NCBI GenBank assembly: GCA_963082975.1
Contig: OY720344.1
Coordinates: 72,382,546 to 72,446,545 of the forward strand
Direction of reading: 5' to 3'
DNA: 64,000 nt
Source of the DNA: Labia minor
Taxonomy: Eukaryota; Arthropoda; Insecta; Dermaptera; Spongiphoridae
Each line of letters starts with the position of its first letter. Positions within the stretch are counted from its first letter, which is position 1. Made by a program: the position numbers and the translations under genes. This document shows, one piece after another, positions 12,124 through 23,470 of this stretch. The notes below the pieces were generated by a model. The model was not told where the DNA came from. It ran no database searches and saw only the letters and a list, made by a program, of their open reading frames with translations.

Positions 12124-12654
12124 TGTAAAGGGCCGGAGGCCGGGTGAAAAGCAAAATTAAAATAAAAAGGCGATCTGTGATGAGACTTGTTTATTTGAAC
12201 AATCCAGGTTTTATATATATACAGCGAGTTGAGTTATGTACAAATTACGAGAGAAAGGACACGAAGAGGGGGATGATTGGTGCGAATCGGGTGGTATACA
12301 AGGGCGAGAGAAGAGAGAGAGAGAGAGAGAGATATCGGTTGTGTGTAGGTGTATAAGGAGAGATTTGAATAGTAGGAAGTAGTGGAGTTCTCAGCAACAA
12401 GGGTTGGTTGAGAGACGAGGGGTTGGTGTGGTGTAGTGAGTGATAAAAAGGGGATAAATAATGTAAATAGGGATAAAGGAAGATGGCGGTGGAGGAATTC
12501 TTTGTAAAAATGTTATTCAGGGAGCCGATGTAGTTGCGTAGCGAGGTGGGAGAGAAGTCGTAGCTCTGTCGACGGCCGGCTGGAGTCAGGCCAAGAAGGG
12601 GAACGGTGACACGTGCACGAACCAATAGATGGCGTCAGGCTTCACGACTGAACA
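12124..12654 (-). repeat. LTR (3' LTR of the BEL/Pao element)
   Basis: 531 bp, reading identical to the partner LTR at 15426-15956. It contains a GA microsatellite and two open frames on opposite strands that recur in both LTRs and have no coding support. AATAAA-like signals were not assigned. Confidence 0.9.
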
Positions 12655-12662
12655 TCCTCCCC
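12655..12662 (-). other. Polypurine tract
   Basis: GGGGAGGA on the - strand, directly next to the start of the 3' LTR. This is the usual position for the plus-strand primer of an LTR retrotransposon. Confidence 0.6.
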
Positions 12663-12715
12663 GGCCGTTGAAAGATGAGATTTCTTTCAACATTGCAGAA
12701 AGGGGGCATTGTTCT

Positions 12716-13534
12716 TCAGGGGTTAACACTGCGCGAGTGAGTGTGCCTTGATCTTGAGCGAAGAAGACTTCTGGTACGCCATCCGGTCCCGAAGTAACGT
12801 TGATGATAGGATCCAACATTCACTGCAACGGGGGCGCACCTCCTCCTTGATGAACCAGGTATTGGATTAGGTCCTGGTGGCGATGGCGAGGCTTTCATTG
12901 GAGGGTTAACTGGAAGAGTTGCGTCTACTCCAATTGTAGAGGTTAAATTACTAGAAGCTGAAATTGGTGTATCTGATTGATGGATAATTCTTAGATGTGG
13001 GTTTGGGACAATCTCGGTTTCGTAAAAATATTTATGGCATGGAGAAAGATGAATTTTGTCATCGCGCTGCATTGGAAAGATTGAATTATGGGGAGCCAGT
13101 TGTTGGATATTATGACGATGGGGAATGAATCGAGGATCAGAGAAGTAAGATCTATGTGGATAATTTTGAGGTTTTTGAGAAAGTGGTGGGAGATATGATT
13201 GAATTTGAGATAAATGATGGTTGCGTAGACGCTGTGTGATAGTAGGAGGATAAAAGCCAGTGGCACCAGATTGCGAATCTTCTATATTGCGAAACAACGG
13301 CGGTGGTTGAGTTAGAGGCAGTGAAGGCGCTTGTTGAGTTAACTTTAAAGAAATAGGATCAAGTGAGTGTGAAGTATTCATTATAGATGGCTTATAGGAA
13401 GTGGAATAATTTTGAATTGATGATGAGATGGCGCGGGATGAAGTATGTTCAGTAGGGGTTCCCACGGGAAATGGCGGCAGATCCTGGTTATGGTGGAGAA
13501 AGGAAGTACGAAAGCAGGATCCGATAGAAAAAGG
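12716..13534 (-). pseudogene. Proline/serine-rich frame continuing gag after a TGA
   Basis: This frame is exactly in phase with gag and separated from it by a single TGA (13535-13537). It stays open for about 272 codons to TGA/TAA at 12716. It is rich in P, S, H and N. The end (RSLLRSRSRHTHSRSVNP) shows no protease or RT motif. It may be a gag extension reached by stop readthrough, or the part of gag-pol left after deletion of most of pol. In another frame, 12655-12819 reads GVPEVFFAQDQGTLTRAVLT, loosely like the C-terminal end of BEL pol. That supports an internal deletion that removed pol but kept its end, with low certainty. Confidence 0.5.
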
Positions 13535-14992
13535 TCATGCAGGAGAACGGGGTAGATTAGAAGGTGATGGAGGTGGACTATTAATTATATTGTATTGGGA
13601 AGGAGTAGATAACGTGGTGGAGGGATCAGCGAACGGCTCAGATATATACGGCGGGGAAGGAGGGAGTGACATCGGAAGAATAGAGGGTTGTGAAGGGGGA
13701 GTCTCAGAATTTGTAGGTAAGGATTGAGGTGATGGAGTGTGAAGGAGAGTATGATGATGTGCGTGACAAATATGACATCTGTCATGGGACGGGCAATGAT
13801 CGATATGATGTGAACCTAAACAATTAAAGCATCGCTGAAATTCTCCACAAAGTTGTGCGCGTTGACCTGGAGTCAAGCTCCGAAACTCACGACATTGTCG
13901 GAGATGATGACGACCTTGACAAAACACACAGGGTAATCCATAGTTAGTGGCATTACTGGACTTCAACGAATGCCTCGTTTGCATCACTGATGAGTATTTG
14001 GAAGGGATGGAAGATGGAGAGGTTGTGGATACCTGATTTTTGTTCCACGAATTCGACCGAGATGAAATAATAGGAACCTTTGTGACAGAAGCTTCCTCTG
14101 ATGCTCGGCAGATGCGTTCTAGAAATGGCAATATATCATTGACCGTTGGCAATGCCTCTGAGCCGTAAGACTCTTCAAACCTCCGTCGGAGTCCACCGGG
14201 GAGTTGTCGCATTAGGATTCGGCCAATGAGAATGCCCCATGAATCGACGACAGTCTGTAAGGTAGGTTGAGCTCGAAGGGCTTCCATATTCTCATAATAA
14301 GAATTAATAAACGGACGTAATTGAGCAGGACTCTGCGATGAAGGTGGGGAGATGTCCAATAAAGCGTCCATGAATGAATAGCTAATCAATTTGGGTTGAT
14401 CATATCGGAGGCTAAGCACCTTCCATGCCCGGGAGAAGCAGTCAGCGACCATACCCAAAGAGGTGATAAGTTGACGCGCCTCCCCTCGCACTGACGAAAA
14501 AAGGCAATTATATCGTTGAGCTTCCGAGGCGGTGGAGTGATTGAGAAGCACTTCGGAAACTATATGTTTAAAATGCGGCCAATCACGAAAACCGCCTGAA
14601 AAGGTTGGAAGCATTAGCTCAGCCAGTCGAGGAGAAGGATCAGAATGAGGAACTGGAGGGATAACATTATGAACTCCAGAGTTCTGATTATATGTGAGTT
14701 CAAAATCCGACACCTTTTGTAGGATTTGGATTTGAATATTGGAGAATTTAACTCGATTCTCGGGTTCCACCGAGGCGTTATGAGCTATACACCGCTTTGT
14801 CAATTGATCTAATTGATCCAACATATTACAAAGCCGGGTGAGAATGGATTGGAAGGAATGTGCGTTAGCTGGAGTGATCTCCTGCTCCTTAGACGACAGG
14901 TAAGTGACCGAAGACAACAATTCCTCCAACTCCATTTCACAAATGTTGCCTTCACGCTCTTGCTTGGCAATTTTAGTTGTGGGTTGAGCCAT
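13535..14992 (-). CDS. Gag protein of BEL/Pao retrotransposon
   Basis: 485 codons from ATG at 14992, chosen because it sits in GCCATGG, a strong Kozak context; an in-frame ATG 19 codons upstream adds an unlikely leader. Residues ~125-270 (from LPTFSGGFRDWPHFK onward) match the DUF1759 gag domain of Pao-type elements. Three zinc-knuckle-like motifs lie at about 355-418: CVFCQGRHHLRQC, CFNCLGSHHIDHC and CHICHAHHHTLLH. The last has the CxxCxxxHHTLLH signature typical of BEL/Pao. The C terminus is proline-rich. Gag forms the particle that packages element RNA. The frame is intact up to TGA and, with its like-looking LTRs, the copy appears young. Confidence 0.88.
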   Translation of the reverse strand: MAQPTTKIAKQEREGNICEMELEELLSSVTYLSSKEQEITPANAHSFQSILTRLCNMLDQLDQLTKRCIAHNASVEPENRVKFSNIQIQILQKVSDFELTYNQNSGVHNVIPPVPHSDPSPRLAELMLPTFSGGFRDWPHFKHIVSEVLLNHSTASEAQRYNCLFSSVRGEARQLITSLGMVADCFSRAWKVLSLRYDQPKLISYSFMDALLDISPPSSQSPAQLRPFINSYYENMEALRAQPTLQTVVDSWGILIGRILMRQLPGGLRRRFEESYGSEALPTVNDILPFLERICRASEEASVTKVPIISSRSNSWNKNQVSTTSPSSIPSKYSSVMQTRHSLKSSNATNYGLPCVFCQGRHHLRQCREFRSLTPGQRAQLCGEFQRCFNCLGSHHIDHCPSHDRCHICHAHHHTLLHTPSPQSLPTNSETPPSQPSILPMSLPPSPPYISEPFADPSTTLSTPSQYNIINSPPPSPSNLPRSPA

Positions 14993-15408
14993 GGCGTATG
15001 TGAAATTAGATATATATATAGAAAATATTCGGGATGAAAGACTATACAATTCAAATATAAGGAATTAACAAGGTAACTATATGCGTATGGTATATAATAG
15101 AATTGTATTTAACGAATAAGAAATTTTTATATAATATAAAAATTAAACAATGTAACGATGGGATATATAAGAGAATTGAATTTAAAGATTATGAAATTAA
15201 ATATAATATAAGAAAATATTTGAAATGAAAGCTTATAAATTTTAAATATAAGTATTAGAAGATAAATATATAATATGCTTATTATATATAAATAGAATTG
15301 TATTTATTTTATACATAAAAAAAATTAAACAATTTATTATTTGATAGAAATAATAATATATTTGAAATAGCTACCTAGCGATAGAAGTTGTATTTCCAAC
15401 TGGTATCT

Positions 15409-15425
15409 GGTGTGTCGAAGGACCA
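15409..15425 (-). other. Primer binding site
   Basis: TGGTCCTTCGACACACC on the - strand, starting at the base after the 5' LTR. The leading TGG pairs with the CCA end of a tRNA. The tRNA was not identified. Confidence 0.55.
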
Positions 15426-15956
15426 TGTAAAGGGCCGGAGGCCGGGTGAAAAGCAAAATTAAAATAAAAAGGCGATCTGTGATGAGACTTGTTTATTTGA
15501 ACAATCCAGGTTTTATATATATACAGCGAGTTGAGTTATGTACAAATTACGAGAGAAAGGACACGAAGAGGGGGATGATTGGTGCGAATCGGGTGGTATA
15601 CAAGGGCGAGAGAAGAGAGAGAGAGAGAGAGAGATATCGGTTGTGTGTAGGTGTATAAGGAGAGATTTGAATAGTAGGAAGTAGTGGAGTTCTCAGCAAC
15701 AAGGGTTGGTTGAGAGACGAGGGGTTGGTGTGGTGTAGTGAGTGATAAAAAGGGGATAAATAATGTAAATAGGGATAAAGGAAGATGGCGGTGGAGGAAT
15801 TCTTTGTAAAAATGTTATTCAGGGAGCCGATGTAGTTGCGTAGCGAGGTGGGAGAGAAGTCGTAGCTCTGTCGACGGCCGGCTGGAGTCAGGCCAAGAAG
15901 GGGAACGGTGACACGTGCACGAACCAATAGATGGCGTCAGGCTTCACGACTGAACA
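15426..15956 (-). repeat. LTR (5' LTR of the BEL/Pao element)
   Basis: Partner of the LTR at 12124-12654, reading identical over 531 bases. As the 5' LTR on the - strand it should contain the element's promoter; no TATA box was assigned with confidence. Confidence 0.9.
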
Positions 15957-16034
15957 ACTACTTTCAACCAAATACTATGCACCACTCGGGGGTACAGGGG
16001 CGGAACCCCCGTCGAAGGCGCTCTGAGCAGCTAG

Positions 16035-17294
16035 TATATGTATAAAGAAATATTTTCAATAGTAATCCCAATTTATAAATACACTTGGTAAGTTATATAT
16101 ATATATTGGCGGGAAAAAAGTCATTGCCCAACACAACAGCGCCACCTTAGAATTTATTTTTTTATGTCATTGTACACGTATACATTATTTACTTACCGTT
16201 GAGTGTATTATATTGTTAGGTTTTCTTGGTTTTATTATATTTAAAATTTGAAAGATGTTCACTAATTTAAATTATTTAATATTATTGAGTTTTAAATCCC
16301 TATCATGATGATTTCTACTCACTGTGCGCCGGCAATGTTGCCTAAAGATGACAATAATAATAACATAATGTTTATTTGATATCTATATATACTTATATAT
16401 TATATATATATTTAAGAAGAAAACAGTATCCGGTAAAACATGTCAATTAGAATACAAATTCATTTTCTGACCCTTTAAGAATTAGTTAAATCGATAATTA
16501 AATCACGTACAATTAAAACTAAAAAGGAAATGAAATATTATATTTAAGTTTTTGAGAAGGTGAATGATTGTAGTCACTATGAAGTGAACTTTTTATCTAG
16601 AAATAGATGAAAGTAAAAGTAAAGATCATTAATGAATTAAATAAACTAACTAACTTTCATTTATGACATCCGATAATAAACAAATATAATATTTATACAA
16701 ATTATATATAATAAATTATAATATTAAAATTAAAGGTTAATTGTAATAATATATATTATAATTTAAATATTGGAACTTAAAAAATAGATAAATAAATAAA
16801 TATACAAAATGAAGTATATATATATATATAAACTGTAGTATATAATAAACTTTCTTTTTTTTAAATTTCAAAGAACAATTTATTACATTTTGCATTTGGT
16901 TATCAGAACCTTATTTTAAATATAAAATGTTTATTAATTGAAGTTATTAAATAAGTGCGTAAAATTTGAAATCCATGTAAAATATAAATCTAATTTTAAA
17001 ATTTAGGGTTCATTTACCAAAGAATAAATTTTATTTTGAAAAATTACATTTCAATGCTCCTAAATAGTCATTTGAACTCTTTTATAAGAAATTTATCAAC
17101 TTTTTCTATTATTTAATTTTTTTTTATAATGTAAAAAAATATTTTAGAATTAAATCACTTTTACTATAATTAAAATTTTAATTTTAATCTAAATAGATAA
17201 CAATATCTCTTTAAAAAATTGTATTTTTTTAATAAGACTTATCAATTGATGGCGATCTTTTATGTATATAAATTCTTTGTTTATATAATTAAGG
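16035..17294. other. AT-rich intergenic DNA
   Basis: No gene. Short TA runs and one mixed block at 16110-16340, which has no credible frame. Confidence 0.5.
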
Positions 17295-17547
17295 CAGCTT
17301 TTTCCAACCTGTGAGGCGCGAGACTGTTTACCAATTTTTTTCTAAAATCTATAATAATCTATAATATGTTTTTGCTTAATTGAGTGTGTGTGGGTGTGTA
17401 ATGTGTATGTGTGATTTTGTAGTCCATTAAATAAATTACTATATTATATGAGTATTTATGAAATTAGATTATTACAAGAATTAAGGGAGTCGCAAGAATT
17501 TTTTTTTAAAAAAGGGGGGCGCCGGTACAGAAAGGTTGGTTTTGCTG
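17295..17547. mobile_element. Probable non-autonomous hAT element
   Basis: The left end CAGCTTTTTCCAACCTGTG and the inverted right end (reverse complement CAGCAAAACCAACCTTTCTG) share CAGC and CCAACCT. Both run into GC-rich GGCGC segments, as many hAT termini do. The interior is AT-rich with a GT-rich stretch and no transposase. The 8 bases on either side do not match, so the target duplication is lost or the ends are slightly misplaced. Confidence 0.4.
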
Positions 17548-19623
17548 AAAAATAAAAAATAATTACTCATCCTTCTTTCTTAGAAAAGTTTAGAAAACTT
17601 TAAATATTTCAATTTTTCAGAATTCTATCAACATATTTTTTTTTAGAAACTGGAGATGATTCTTATATCCATGATTTCCCATCATCAATAATAATATAAA
17701 TCAATATTTAAAATATTTTATTTTTTTAACAAAGAATTCAAAAGTTAATCCTGCATGAAAAGTTATTTGGGTTTCAAATTGAGAGTGTTTGTCTATTTCA
17801 ATTTATTTGTGTAAAATTAAATAATAATCAATCATTTTTTGTTTTTATTGATCATCGGGATTTAATTATATCATATTATATATTTATACATTATATATTT
17901 TTTTTTTCAAATTATTTAATTATGTAAGTTTGGTCCCTTGATTTCCTATTAACAATAATGAATAAATTTTGAAATGTATTATTAGTATATATAATTGTCT
18001 AGTTCATTGGTTCCCAAAGTTTACTGGGCTCCGACCTATTAAACTAAAACTTCTAATTTTTAATCAAACCTTTAGCTATCTTACAATTAGAGAAAAGAGG
18101 GCATAAATACATAAATGCATAATTGATAATGTTCAGATTCTCTAGTAGTCGTGGAACTATTTAATTCATTCTTTATAATTAAATAAATAAAATATTTTTT
18201 ATAAGTGTTAGCAATATGAATGAAAGACTGTTGAAATATTTTTGGAAGAATTCGTTCATAATTATAAGAGATTATAGGAGAAGTCTTTCAAATTAAGATT
18301 GATATCCAATAAATCAGACTATAACTTCCGATCTTCAATAAATTTATTTACATTATATTCTGGTAGAAAAGAACAATTAAATAAAATTAAATTTCAAGGA
18401 AACAATATTCTTCAACCACCTCTATCTGTCTGTCTAATGAAATGTTTATGCTCGACTGATGACAAGTATATCCACAAAATTCTACCATTATTTAATCTTT
18501 AATCATCACACTTTTCTTGTTAGTAAACATTTCCTCTTTTATCAATTGCGTATTTTTCTTTTGACAGTTAATTTTGTTTATTCTGTAATTAATTCGACAA
18601 CAAATAAAACAAAATACCATGACATGAGATGTAATATATTACAAGAAATAAAAACTTGAACAAATGCGATTTAGTAGCCTCTAAGTGATTTGATTGTTTG
18701 AATTCAATAAGAAAGTATTAATTAAAAAAAACAAAAAGAAAAAAAAAGAAAAATAAATAATCAAACCGAAGGTTATATAATATTAGTACTTGAATTGTAA
18801 TAATAACATTCAATCTGTCACTTTAAAAAATAAATCGAAAGAAATTATTCTACCATGAAAGTGTCAATGAAATCATCAAAATCACTCTTCTATATTATTT
18901 TCATTGACATTTTTAGAAGATTAATGTAGGCGAGGTCATGCTACATTGAAACGAACAATTGTTTCTAATTAAATTAGATTTTTTTATTCATATACATTCT
19001 TTAATAAATTTAGAAGTAGAAAGAACCTAAGTTTTATCTGTATTTTATTTTTAAAACAAGGAGAGGGTAGTAAATACTAATTGGAAGGCTTGTTATATCC
19101 ACAGCGACCTTTTCCCAAACAGTCCATACAAAAAACGTATGCTAATTTGACATTTTAATTTGGAATACAAACTAATGAAGTAATGAATAAATAACTTGAA
19201 ATTATAAAGCATTTAAAACAGTTCCTAAATAGTTTTTATATAGACATTTATTAAAAATATTATGAAAGTTGATAAAAAATATCGACAAATTTTAATTATA
19301 TATTAATTTTTGATAATCTACAATCAATAAACTTTGATAATACAAGAATAAATTTCAAGAATGTATTGTTAAATAATTAGCCCTTAATAATGACAAATTG
19401 AATTTAAATCTTCGATACAGTTTTAATTAATTAATTTATTTAATTCTATAATTTACACCATTAAAACAATCGAACAATTAAAAGATAATTTATACTTTGT
19501 CATATGTACTAATTATATTTTATAATGCATAATAAGACACACATTTGTATATATTATTTCTATAATATACCTAACAACTAAAATTATTAAAATATGAAAT
19601 TAATAGGAATAGATAGAAAGATT
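17548..19623. other. AT-rich intergenic DNA with a hAT end fragment
   Basis: No gene recognised. At about 18004 TTGGTTCCCAAAGTTTACTG looks like a solitary hAT terminus, with no partner end found. Frames at 18299-18659 have no recognisable content, although 18420-18450 carries a CTGTCTGTC run. Confidence 0.45.
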
Positions 19624-19803
19624 CAGTGGCGCAACCAGGGGGTTTTTAGGGTTTTAACCCCCCCCCCCTCCCCAGGAGAGAAAAAAAAATTCAAATTGCT
19701 ATATATTATGTACAGTACATAATGTACTATATTACAAATAGAAAAGAAAATATAATCCTTTTTATTTGAAAAAAAAAAAAAAATTTTAAAGTATAACTTG
19801 GCG

Positions 19804-20004
19804 CAGAGGTTCCCAAACTGTTTCGGTATACGCCTCCCATAATACATCGGATTTTTTCCGCGGCTCCCTTAATTAGGGTGAGCATATTTCGAACAACGGT
19901 TTACCTTTTTTTTAGAAGCATATTGAAAAAAATTTAAAAATCGAAAATGTTCAAAAGTTTCCCCAAAAAACCATCTTACCTGGCTCACAGTTTGGGAATC
20001 ATTG
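19804..20004. mobile_element. Small non-autonomous hAT nested in the larger hAT
   Basis: 201 bp with ends CAGAGGTTCCCAAACTGT and ACAGTTTGGGAATCATTG. The flanks are ACTTGGCG and ACTTAGTG, two changes apart. The sibling of the host element at 43900-44080 has the unoccupied site (AAAGTATA ACTTAGTG TATAATAAA), which confirms both the insertion and its 8-bp duplication. A longer relative lies at 49414-49744. Confidence 0.88.
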
Positions 20005-20694
20005 ACTTAGTGTATAAAAAAATTTTAAATTATTAAATTATATTATTAAGTTTAGGTAAAAATGAATATAATGAAACTTTTAGTAAATACGATTCCTTAT
20101 AAATTTAATACGATAGTATCATAATTCTCATAAAAATCGGTATTTATTGAGAAAATCAATAAAATATTCTCTGACACCTCTTTAAATTACCATTACTTAT
20201 GGTCCGATCTTGTCCAAAATCTTTCCAAAAAAACATCTAAAAATCAAATTTAAAGACAATATCTCATTTCGTTTAGACGTAATCTCCGTAACGATCCGGC
20301 TGGATCAAAAATTTTTTTTGCCGGTTTGGATTCAGAACCGTCTGAAAAGTGGAGATCTCAAAAAATCTCGGGGAAAAATTTTTCAAAATTATCTATACGA
20401 TGTAATTTAATAAAATAATTGATTTTTCTTAATGGAATTTTTTTTAATAAAAAGGATTATATTTTCTTTGAGGAAAGCTAAAATGATCTACTTATAGCTG
20501 GAAAAGAATATTTTCTTTCTAAAACTGTGAATACGAGTAAATAAAATACAAAATTAAATTTTTTGGCCAGATTTTTTAAAATCAGTGTTTCATTTACAAA
20601 ACTTTTTTAAATATTTAAATTTAAAAAAAAATCTTAATGAAAATTTGTCTTTGAGAGAGTCCGGGAGGGGGGGGGAGGAACCCCGCCAAAGGAA

Positions 20695-20708
20695 GGTGGA
20701 GCAGCTAG
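20695..20708 (+). repeat. Helitron-like 3' terminus
   Basis: GGTGGAGCAGCTAG followed by T, preceded by an imperfect GC hairpin region. It matches the ends of the Helitron copies. No matching 5' TC end was located within the host hAT element. Confidence 0.4.
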
Positions 20709-20747
20709 TCAAAACCCCCCCAGGGTCAAATCCTGGTTGCGCCACTG

Positions 20748-23470
20748 GAAAGATTTATTTATATTTAATTTTATTGGAATAAAATTTTATTTAGAAAATC
20801 TATAAACATTTTATTATTTATTAAATTTAATTAATTATTAATTTATACTCATAAATATTATTGGTTGGCTACACCCAAGTCTAATATTTTTGTCTAGTTT
20901 AACTATAACTTTCTTTTTATGGAAAAGATAAAGACAATATGAGAATTTCAATTCAAAAATAATAATAATGGATAAAACTGTACTATACTATGTACTAATA
21001 TTGGAAAAAAGTATATAGTTCTATACTTTCAAGGACATAAAGGTGTTTGATTGGTTCAAATTCACGATTCTGTTTGCGAATAGTCGTGACTTGCTCAGGA
21101 ACGTTTTCCATTAAGAAAAATCAATTATTTTATTAAATTACAATTTTATGAAATTACCAATTTAAAAATGTTATGATAGCCTTGACAATTGGCATCCATT
21201 TGAATAATTAAAAAGGAACTTCTACGTAGAAAAAGAAAGTCGGAAATAAGATGGATAAATGTAGAAATAAGTGTCGTATAATATCAATTAATAACACTTA
21301 TAATACCATTTGTTAATTAAATATTTAATGCTTTTTATGGCTTCCATATTTTAAAAAGGAAATTTACTTTTTTGTTACATATGTTATTGAAGGTTATCTA
21401 AAAATGATATAAGTAAAAAATGAAAAAAAGAATTATAATATTTAAAGATATAATAATTATAAAGTTTAATATATTTTATTTTATTTTTTATAATAAATAA
21501 ATATATATATATATATATATTTATAATATTGCTTAAGTAATTGATTGATATAGATACTTAATATTAAAATATAGATATAATAAATTTTTTTTGTAATTGT
21601 ATAGTTATAAAATTCGAGTTCATTTCAGAAATGTATTCTTTTAATTTTATTCAAAAGTCAAACAAATATATGGCTTTTGTATAAATTTATATTAAAAATA
21701 TTTATAAACAACTATCCGTTAATTATTTTAAATGAAAATTTTATATTTCGATTAGTGATATATTAAATTTATATTAATATGTATTATTTGTTAATTAATA
21801 ATTATAAATTTTCATATAAGTAACTACCCAAATATATTCTCAAAAAGTACTTAGCAACAACAATGACAAAATTGTTTAATAATTAATTTAATATTAAAAA
21901 TTAGAATTAGAATTAAATGAATAAATTTATATCCAAATATTAAACCCAATTTTTTTTATTTTTAATTATCACTTATACACTTCAAAATTTTTAGAATTAA
22001 TTTAATTATCCATATTATATTTTATCTTAATTATAATGTTGAAAATATAAGAATATGTCAGAGAGAGAGAGAGAGATTCTTTTTTGCTTCCTAATTACAT
22101 TTATTCCCAGATATGGATATCTATTTTTTAAAAATAAATTATATATAGGTGATGTAAAAAAATATTTGCATAGATTTTTAGATCCCATTATATTAATAAT
22201 ATTATTATAATTTATTATACACTCATTTCTTTATTATATTATTTATTATTATATTATATTATTTATTAACATATATTTTCATATTTTCTTTAATATATTT
22301 TTTTTAAATCATTATTGAAATACGATGTCAAGTTAATTTCTATTATCATAGCTATATTTAATCTTATATTATTTAATTAATTATTTTTAGCCGGCTAATC
22401 TTCAGTAATTTAATTTGACTTATCTCAGTCATTCTTTCAAGAACTGGGCAAGTCCTCTTAAACATTTCTTTTTTTTTATAATAAAATTTTCCTTTATATC
22501 CAGTTTTTCTTGTTTAAATTTTACACATCCTATTAATAATATGCATTAATTTATGCATAAGCTTTTATAAATGATTTTATCTTATAAATTTATCTCATAA
22601 TCTCAAAAATTCATATATTTAAATGCATATATTCATATGTTTATATGAAATATAGGAAATAGGTAATAAAACTTTTTTAAATATTTTCGATCAAGACTTT
22701 TCGTATAATATAGTTTTTCTCTCTAGGTATATGGATATATACTTTTAAATATATATTACCTAGATGCTGAGACGTCCTTCAACTCCTTTTTTAGTTTAAA
22801 CCTATCTTATCAATCTCTTATAGTGCTACTGAATTCAAAAGTTCTTGGTCTGCAACAACCATATTCCCCTAACAACAGTCTCTACCTATCAAATCCTTTT
22901 TATTCTAGCTAAAATGTTTTATTTGTTGTTATGGAAAAAGGAAAAACTGGTATTAAGAAATAATGAATGAAAATCTGATCGATTGTCATTATAACAATTT
23001 AATATTTCAATTCATTTAATTGATATCTATTATAGTTATTTTTATCTCCCAGTATTTTATTTACTTTATTAACATATTTTGCAAAAATTATCTCTTTTTT
23101 AGAAATGTATTCCTGAAAAGATTTCAATCTTAAAGTTTTTGATACAATCACAAATCAATTCAAAATTAATAGAAAAATTAATCTTATAGTGCTTAATTTT
23201 AACGTCGGAAATAGAAAAATTATTGATTTGGTTTCGCATCAATGAAGGTTATTAGTATGAAAGAAAAAATAGAAACAGGAAGGGAGTTTTCTTTCTGGAT
23301 CTCAATGGTTATATGTCGAAACTGACAAACATCACGACATTGATATAATTAATGAATGATTGAGATAAATTCATTACATTTTTTTTAATTTGTTCTTAAT
23401 CTTATTGAATACATTTTAAAATGATATAACAAAAGAATTTTTGAGATTAAAGAAAAAATTATCTATTTTT
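20748..23470. other. AT-rich intergenic DNA
   Basis: No gene recognised. (GA)n lies at 22059-22076 and a TA-rich run near 21500. At 22845-22902 a decayed minus-strand LINE tail is visible (AAAGTTCTTGGTCTGCAACA, compare 37455). Confidence 0.5.
22845..22902 (-). pseudogene. Decayed LINE 3' tail
   Basis: GAATTCAAAAGTTCTTGG followed by CTGCAACAACC is a mutated version of the LINE 3' coding end seen at 37450-37480, with several changes. Too short for further assignment. Confidence 0.45.

Larger units (their letters stand above)
12124..15956 (-). mobile_element. BEL/Pao-type LTR retrotransposon, gag-only, recently inserted
   Basis: Two 531-bp direct repeats (12124-12654 and 15426-15956) begin TGT and end ACA. 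They bracket a 2771-bp interior and read as identical. The host sequence ACTAC is duplicated at 12119-12123 and 15957-15961, a 5-bp target-site duplication as BEL/Pao elements make. The element is transcribed on the - strand. Right after the 5' LTR comes TGGTCCTTCGACACACC (15425 downward), a tRNA-type primer binding site. Just before the 3' LTR lies the purine tract GGGGAGGA (12655-12662). It encodes gag but no protease, RT, RNase H or integrase, so it depends on a partner copy for movement. Confidence 0.9.
10937..16034 (+). mobile_element. Helitron copy H2, split by two nested insertions
   Basis: The 5' end TCTATATATATAAAAAA starts at 10937 after an A. The 3' end, with GGGGCGGAACCCC and CGAAGGCGCTCTGAGCAGCTAG, finishes at 16034 before a T. 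The Helitron's own sequence is only 10937-11319, 12004-12118 and 15957-16034. Between these lie a second Helitron with two 3' ends (11320-12003) and a BEL/Pao LTR element (12124-15956). The 5' segment matches 25074-25470 almost base for base, including GACTTTAGAATTTTTCATG, a TGTC run and GGCTGAACCGAT. There is no Rep/helicase gene. The order of events is Helitron first, then the two insertions; their order relative to each other cannot be told. Confidence 0.8.
19624..20747. mobile_element. hAT element with perfect 8-bp target duplication
   Basis: The left end CAGTGGCGCAACCAGGGGG and right end TCCTGGTTGCGCCACTG are inverted repeats. GAAAGATT is present on both sides (19616-19623 and 20748-20755), the 8-bp duplication typical of hAT. 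The 1.1-kb interior has no transposase. It contains a smaller nested hAT (19804-20004) and, near the right end, a Helitron-like 3' end (GGTGGAGCAGCTAG, ending 20708). A second copy of the left half lies at 43900-44080. Confidence 0.85.

Noticed and set aside
12144..12356. 70-codon frame inside the LTR, repeated at 15446-15658
   Set aside because: It lies within both LTR copies, includes a GA microsatellite (RERERERYR) and has no similarity; the duplication is due to the LTRs. The same holds for the 126-codon frame on the other strand.
14813..15037. Frames opposite or overlapping the gag start
   Set aside because: Shadows of gag; only the -strand gag frame has DUF1759 and zinc-knuckle motifs and a Kozak start.
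20721..20747. GGGTCAAATCCTGGTTGCGCC looks like the B-box and 3' part of a tRNA
   Set aside because: It is the inverted terminal repeat of the hAT element, matched by CAGTGGCGCAACCAGG at 19624, and there is no tRNA body or anticodon arm.
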